Shown in pieces: positions 61,146 to 64,000 of a stretch of DNA of 64,000 nucleotides (positions within the stretch are counted from its first letter, which is position 1; each line of letters starts with the position of its first letter). This DNA is from an uncultured Pelagibacteraceae bacterium. Lineage in GTDB: Bacteria; Pseudomonadota; Alphaproteobacteria; Pelagibacterales; Pelagibacteraceae. The stretch spans positions 86,679 to 150,678 of the forward strand of contig CACFCI010000001.1 of assembly GCA_902564785.1 (NCBI GenBank), written 5' to 3'. The translations under genes were made by a program, and so were the position numbers. The notes under the pieces were generated by a model. That model was given only the letters and a program-made list of their open reading frames with translations. It was not told the origin of the DNA and ran no database searches.

Positions 61146-63521
61146 CTATGCTGCTTTTGCGTTAGATTTTTTTAAATTTTTACAAGCCTTCCACACTTTT
61201 TCAGCTGTAGCTGGCATAGTAACCTCTTGTCCACCTAAGGCATCAATTACAGCATTCATCACAGTAGGTGGAGCTGCTATTGCTCCCGCTTCTCCACAAC
61301 CTTTAACTCCTAAAGGATTTGTGGTTGCATGCGTACAAGTATAACCAATGTTAAACTCAGGAAAATTATCTGCACGCGGCATTGTATAGTCCATATAAGA
61401 TCCTGTCATCAACTGACCTGTTTCATCATACTCTGCATTTTCATACAATGCTTGACCTATGCCTTGAGCAAGACCACCGTGAACTTGTCCTTCAACAACC
61501 ATTGGATTAATTATTCTTCCAAAATCATCACAAGCTGTATATTTTTCAAGCTTAACATGTCCTGTTTCAGGGTCTATCTCAACTTCAGCGATATGTGTTC
61601 CTGCTGGGAAAGAAAAGTTTGAAGGATCATAAAAAGAAGTTTCTTTTAAACCAGGCTCATCACCCTCTGGCAATGGAGATTTCATTTCATCTCTTACACC
61701 AGGTAAATAACAAGCAAAAGCTACTTCTCCTATTGTTTTCTTTTTATTTGATTTAGAAACAATAAATTCTCCTTTGAACTCAACATCTTCTGGATTTGCC
61801 TCTAACATTTTAGCTGTAACTCTTTTACCTTTTTCAACTATTTTTTTACAAGCATTTACAATAGCAATACCACCAACAGCTAAAGATCTTGAACCGTATG
61901 TTCCCATACCGAATGTTCCTTTGTCTGTGTCGCCATGAACTATATCTATATTTTCTATTGGAACACCTAATTCATCCGCTGCTATTTGAGCAAAAGTTGT
62001 TTGGTGACTTTGTCCATGACTATGTGAACCTGTGTAAACAGTCACTTGTCCAGTTGGATTAAATCTAACCTCAGCAGATTCCCATAATCCAACTCCACAT
62101 CCTAAAGACATTACAGCAGCTGAAGGAGCAATACCACATGCTTCAAAATATGAGGTAACACCTATTCCTCTAAGTTTTCCTTTAGCTTCAGACTCTTTTC
62201 TTCTGGCCTCAAAACCTTTATAGTCTGCCATCTGTTTTGCCTTTTCCATTCCAGCAACATAATCACCAGAATCTACTGTATGAACTAAAGTTTGTTTAAA
62301 AGGAAATGCTGTGGGGAAGTTTTTTATTCTAAGTTCAGTTTTATCTATTCCCAATTCCATTGAAGCTTTTTCAACTAATCTTTCAATAGTATATGTAGCC
62401 TCTGGTCTTCCTGCGCCTCTATAAGCATCTACTGGAGCTGTATTTGTATATACAGCTTTGACATTTGTATAAGCTGCTGGAATTTCATAAACTCCAGTTG
62501 CACAAGGTCCAAATAAATAAGTTGGTGTCACTGTACCAAATACTCGAGCATAAGCTCCAAGGTTTGCTATGGTCTCATTTTTAAAACCAAGAAACTTTCC
62601 ATCTTTAGTAACTGCTAATTCTGCATGAGTAACATGATCTCTTCCATGAATGTCAGTTAAAAAAGATTCTGACCTTTCTGCAACCCACTTAATAGCTCTA
62701 TTAATTTTTTTAGCTGCCCAGCTACAAACAATATCTTCGTTATAGACATTTATTTTAGAACCAAAACCACCACCAACATCTGGAGCTACAACTCTTAACT
62801 TGTGTTCAGGAGCTACATTTCCAAAAGCAGACATTATCAATCTTGATAAATGTGGATTTTGACTTGTAGTGTATAAAGTGATCTCTTCAGATGCTGCATT
62901 GTAATCAGCAACACATGCTCTTGGCTCCATTGCATTTGGAATTAATCTATTATTAATGATATCAATAGAGATTACTTTATCAGCCTTATCAAATGCTTCT
63001 TTAACTTTTTGTCTATCGCCTAATAACCAGTCAAAACAAAGATTTTTATCGATGCCTTCATGAATAGTATCTCCATTCATAGCATCTGCAGTACTTGTGA
63101 CTGCTTTTAATACTTTGTAATCAACTTCAACTTTTTCTGCAGCTTCTTTTGCTTCTGCTAAACTTTCAGCAATTACAACTGCAACAGGATCTCCAACAAA
63201 ATTTACATTATCTTTAGCTAGCGGAGGGTTTCCAGGACATTTCATTTCTGTACCGTCTTCACTTCTGATTGCCCAACCCGCAATTAAACCTCCAATTTTA
63301 TCATCTGCTATTTCTTTGCCTGTAAGTATGCTTACTACTCCTGATGATTTTAAAGCTTTATCGATGTTTATTTTTTTAATGGATGCTCTTGCGTGCGGTG
63401 ATCTAACAAAAATCGCGTAAGTTTGATTTGCTAAATTAATATCTGCTGTATATCTGCCTTTACCAGTTAAAAATCTTTTATCCTCTTTTCTCTCAACCCT
63501 AGAACCTACTAAACTTGCCAT
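61146..63521 (-). CDS. coxL: Molybdenum hydroxylase large subunit, form II CoxL-like
   Basis: A 791-residue molybdenum-binding subunit. The active-site loop reads AYRGAGR, the form II signature, not AYxCSFR of proven CO-oxidising form I enzymes. The catalytic glutamate is in KGCGEAGAIAAPP, and GGGFGSK and GSRSLAVGG are cofactor loops. Form II proteins are common in marine bacteria and often do not oxidise CO, so an unknown aldehyde or N-heterocycle is at least as likely. It is preceded by a strong ribosome site (AAGGAGGAG). Confidence 0.93.
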   Translation of the reverse strand: MASLVGSRVERKEDKRFLTGKGRYTADINLANQTYAIFVRSPHARASIKKINIDKALKSSGVVSILTGKEIADDKIGGLIAGWAIRSEDGTEMKCPGNPPLAKDNVNFVGDPVAVVIAESLAEAKEAAEKVEVDYKVLKAVTSTADAMNGDTIHEGIDKNLCFDWLLGDRQKVKEAFDKADKVISIDIINNRLIPNAMEPRACVADYNAASEEITLYTTSQNPHLSRLIMSAFGNVAPEHKLRVVAPDVGGGFGSKINVYNEDIVCSWAAKKINRAIKWVAERSESFLTDIHGRDHVTHAELAVTKDGKFLGFKNETIANLGAYARVFGTVTPTYLFGPCATGVYEIPAAYTNVKAVYTNTAPVDAYRGAGRPEATYTIERLVEKASMELGIDKTELRIKNFPTAFPFKQTLVHTVDSGDYVAGMEKAKQMADYKGFEARRKESEAKGKLRGIGVTSYFEACGIAPSAAVMSLGCGVGLWESAEVRFNPTGQVTVYTGSHSHGQSHQTTFAQIAADELGVPIENIDIVHGDTDKGTFGMGTYGSRSLAVGGIAIVNACKKIVEKGKRVTAKMLEANPEDVEFKGEFIVSKSNKKKTIGEVAFACYLPGVRDEMKSPLPEGDEPGLKETSFYDPSNFSFPAGTHIAEVEIDPETGHVKLEKYTACDDFGRIINPMVVEGQVHGGLAQGIGQALYENAEYDETGQLMTGSYMDYTMPRADNFPEFNIGYTCTHATTNPLGVKGCGEAGAIAAPPTVMNAVIDALGGQEVTMPATAEKVWKACKNLKKSNAKAA

Positions 63522-63541
63522 TTTCTTTCTCCTCCTTAAAA

Positions 63542-64000
63542 TTACATTTTCGTTGCTGCTTCTTTAACTGCTGCAACAATATTTTGATAACCAGTACATC
63601 TACAAATATTTCCCTCTAACCAATCTCTAATTTCTGTATCTGATGGTTTTTTATTTTTTTGTAAAAGATCAACTGCGCTCATAACCATTCCTGGAGTACA
63701 AAAACCACACTGTAAGCCATGAAGTTTTTTAAACGCTTCCTGCATTGGATGCATTTTTCCATTTGTTTCTAAACCCTCAATTGTTGTAACTTTTGATCCA
63801 TTAACGTCAGCTGCTAAAGCCGTACAACTTTTTAAAGAATTTCCATCAACATGAACTACACATGCTCCGCATTGACTAGTGTCACATCCAATATGTGTAC
63901 CTGTTAACTGTAAATGCTCTCTTAAAAATGTAGATAGTAAAGTGTTATCTGAAGCCTCTTTTTCGACTTTTCTTCCATTAACTTCTAGTGAAATTTTACC
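63542..64000 (-). CDS. coxS: CO dehydrogenase-type 2Fe-2S small subunit, cut by window edge
   Basis: The track gives only the last 70 residues from an internal ATG, but the frame stays open to the right edge (152 residues in view), reading [13 protein letters not shown] onward. Both iron-sulfur motifs are present: [16 protein letters not shown] with a later SC, and QCGFCTPG with CRCTGYQN. The start codon lies just outside the window. It is the first gene in view of the coxSLM-xdhC-mocA operon. Confidence 0.95.
   Translation of the reverse strand, partial: GKISLEVNGRKVEKEASDNTLLSTFLREHLQLTGTHIGCDTSQCGACVVHVDGNSLKSCTALAADVNGSKVTTIEGLETNGKMHPMQEAFKKLHGLQCGFCTPGMVMSAVDLLQKNKKPSDTEIRDWLEGNICRCTGYQNIVAAVKEAATKM

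Noticed and set aside
61146-63521. CoxL as a proven CO dehydrogenase
   Set aside because: The active-site loop is AYRGAGR (form II), not the form I AYxCSFR motif, so CO oxidation is not supported.
1-64000. tRNA or rRNA genes, insertion sequences, prophage, CRISPR
   Set aside because: The sequence is covered by ordinary genes with short gaps; no transposase, integrase, repeat array or RNA gene could be recognised.

Overview
The window is an AT-rich, almost fully coding stretch with the gene content of a streamlined, free-living marine alphaproteobacterium. A SAR11-like or AEGEAN-169/HIMB59-like genome is my inference from base composition, very short intergenic gaps and the mix of sugar ABC, TTT and TRAP uptake systems; no rRNA or housekeeping marker is present to prove it. 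I see no tRNA, rRNA, insertion sequence, prophage or CRISPR. No gap between genes exceeds 300 bp (the longest is about 190 bp).

Region by region: 0-8.9 kb (minus strand) holds a glucose-type CUT1 ABC importer (binding protein, two permeases, ATPase) followed by an aldose-dehydrogenase-like SDR, a galactose mutarotase and a Gfo/Idh oxidoreductase, preceded by a ROK sugar kinase and another SDR. 8.9-11.9 kb is a TctCBA tripartite tricarboxylate-type transporter, divergent from a PdxA-family dehydrogenase. 13-22 kb (minus) is one long run: iolD, Gfo/Idh, a 2-hydroxyacid dehydrogenase, a ribose-type CUT2 ABC importer, a FucU/RbsD mutarotase, ribokinase and an SDR. 22-31.7 kb holds an aldehyde dehydrogenase plus HpcH/HpaI aldolase, then an unusual cluster: a bacterial homologue of human C11orf54 (DUF1907), a MarR-like regulator and a PanB-like protein on one strand; PanE and two Fe(II)/2-oxoglutarate oxygenases on the other; then a Gfo/Idh and a TIM-barrel isomerase. 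31.8-39.9 kb is a second CUT1 importer with two different ATPases and a 63-residue membrane protein, running into dhaL-dhaK and a hydroxyacid dehydrogenase. 40-47.5 kb has a Gfo/Idh, a di-haem peroxidase, a Sel1 protein, a DctPMQ TRAP transporter, a hydroxyacid dehydrogenase and a pilin-like exported protein. 47.5-54.5 kb is an inositol module: iolE, Gfo/Idh, iolG, a CUT2 importer and a PhyH oxygenase. 54.6-64 kb is a molybdenum island: a GYD protein, moaA-moaC-moaD-moaE, msrPQ, and facing them coxSLM (form II), a split xdhC and mocA.

The common theme is scavenging of sugars, polyols and organic acids: six binding-protein-dependent importers, six Gfo/Idh oxidoreductases, three SDRs, three D-2-hydroxyacid dehydrogenases and two sugar isomerases in 64 kb, with only one recognisable transcription factor. 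Two regulatory patterns run through the window. First, every binding-protein gene is followed directly by a hairpin, five of them standing before the next gene of the same operon, which would give more binding protein than permease. Second, a spaced inverted repeat (left half near ATATGTATA, five bases, right half near TATACATAA) occurs at three sugar-related promoter regions, twice in tandem next to the C11orf54/MarR/PanE divergent promoter. It may be the operator of a small local regulon.
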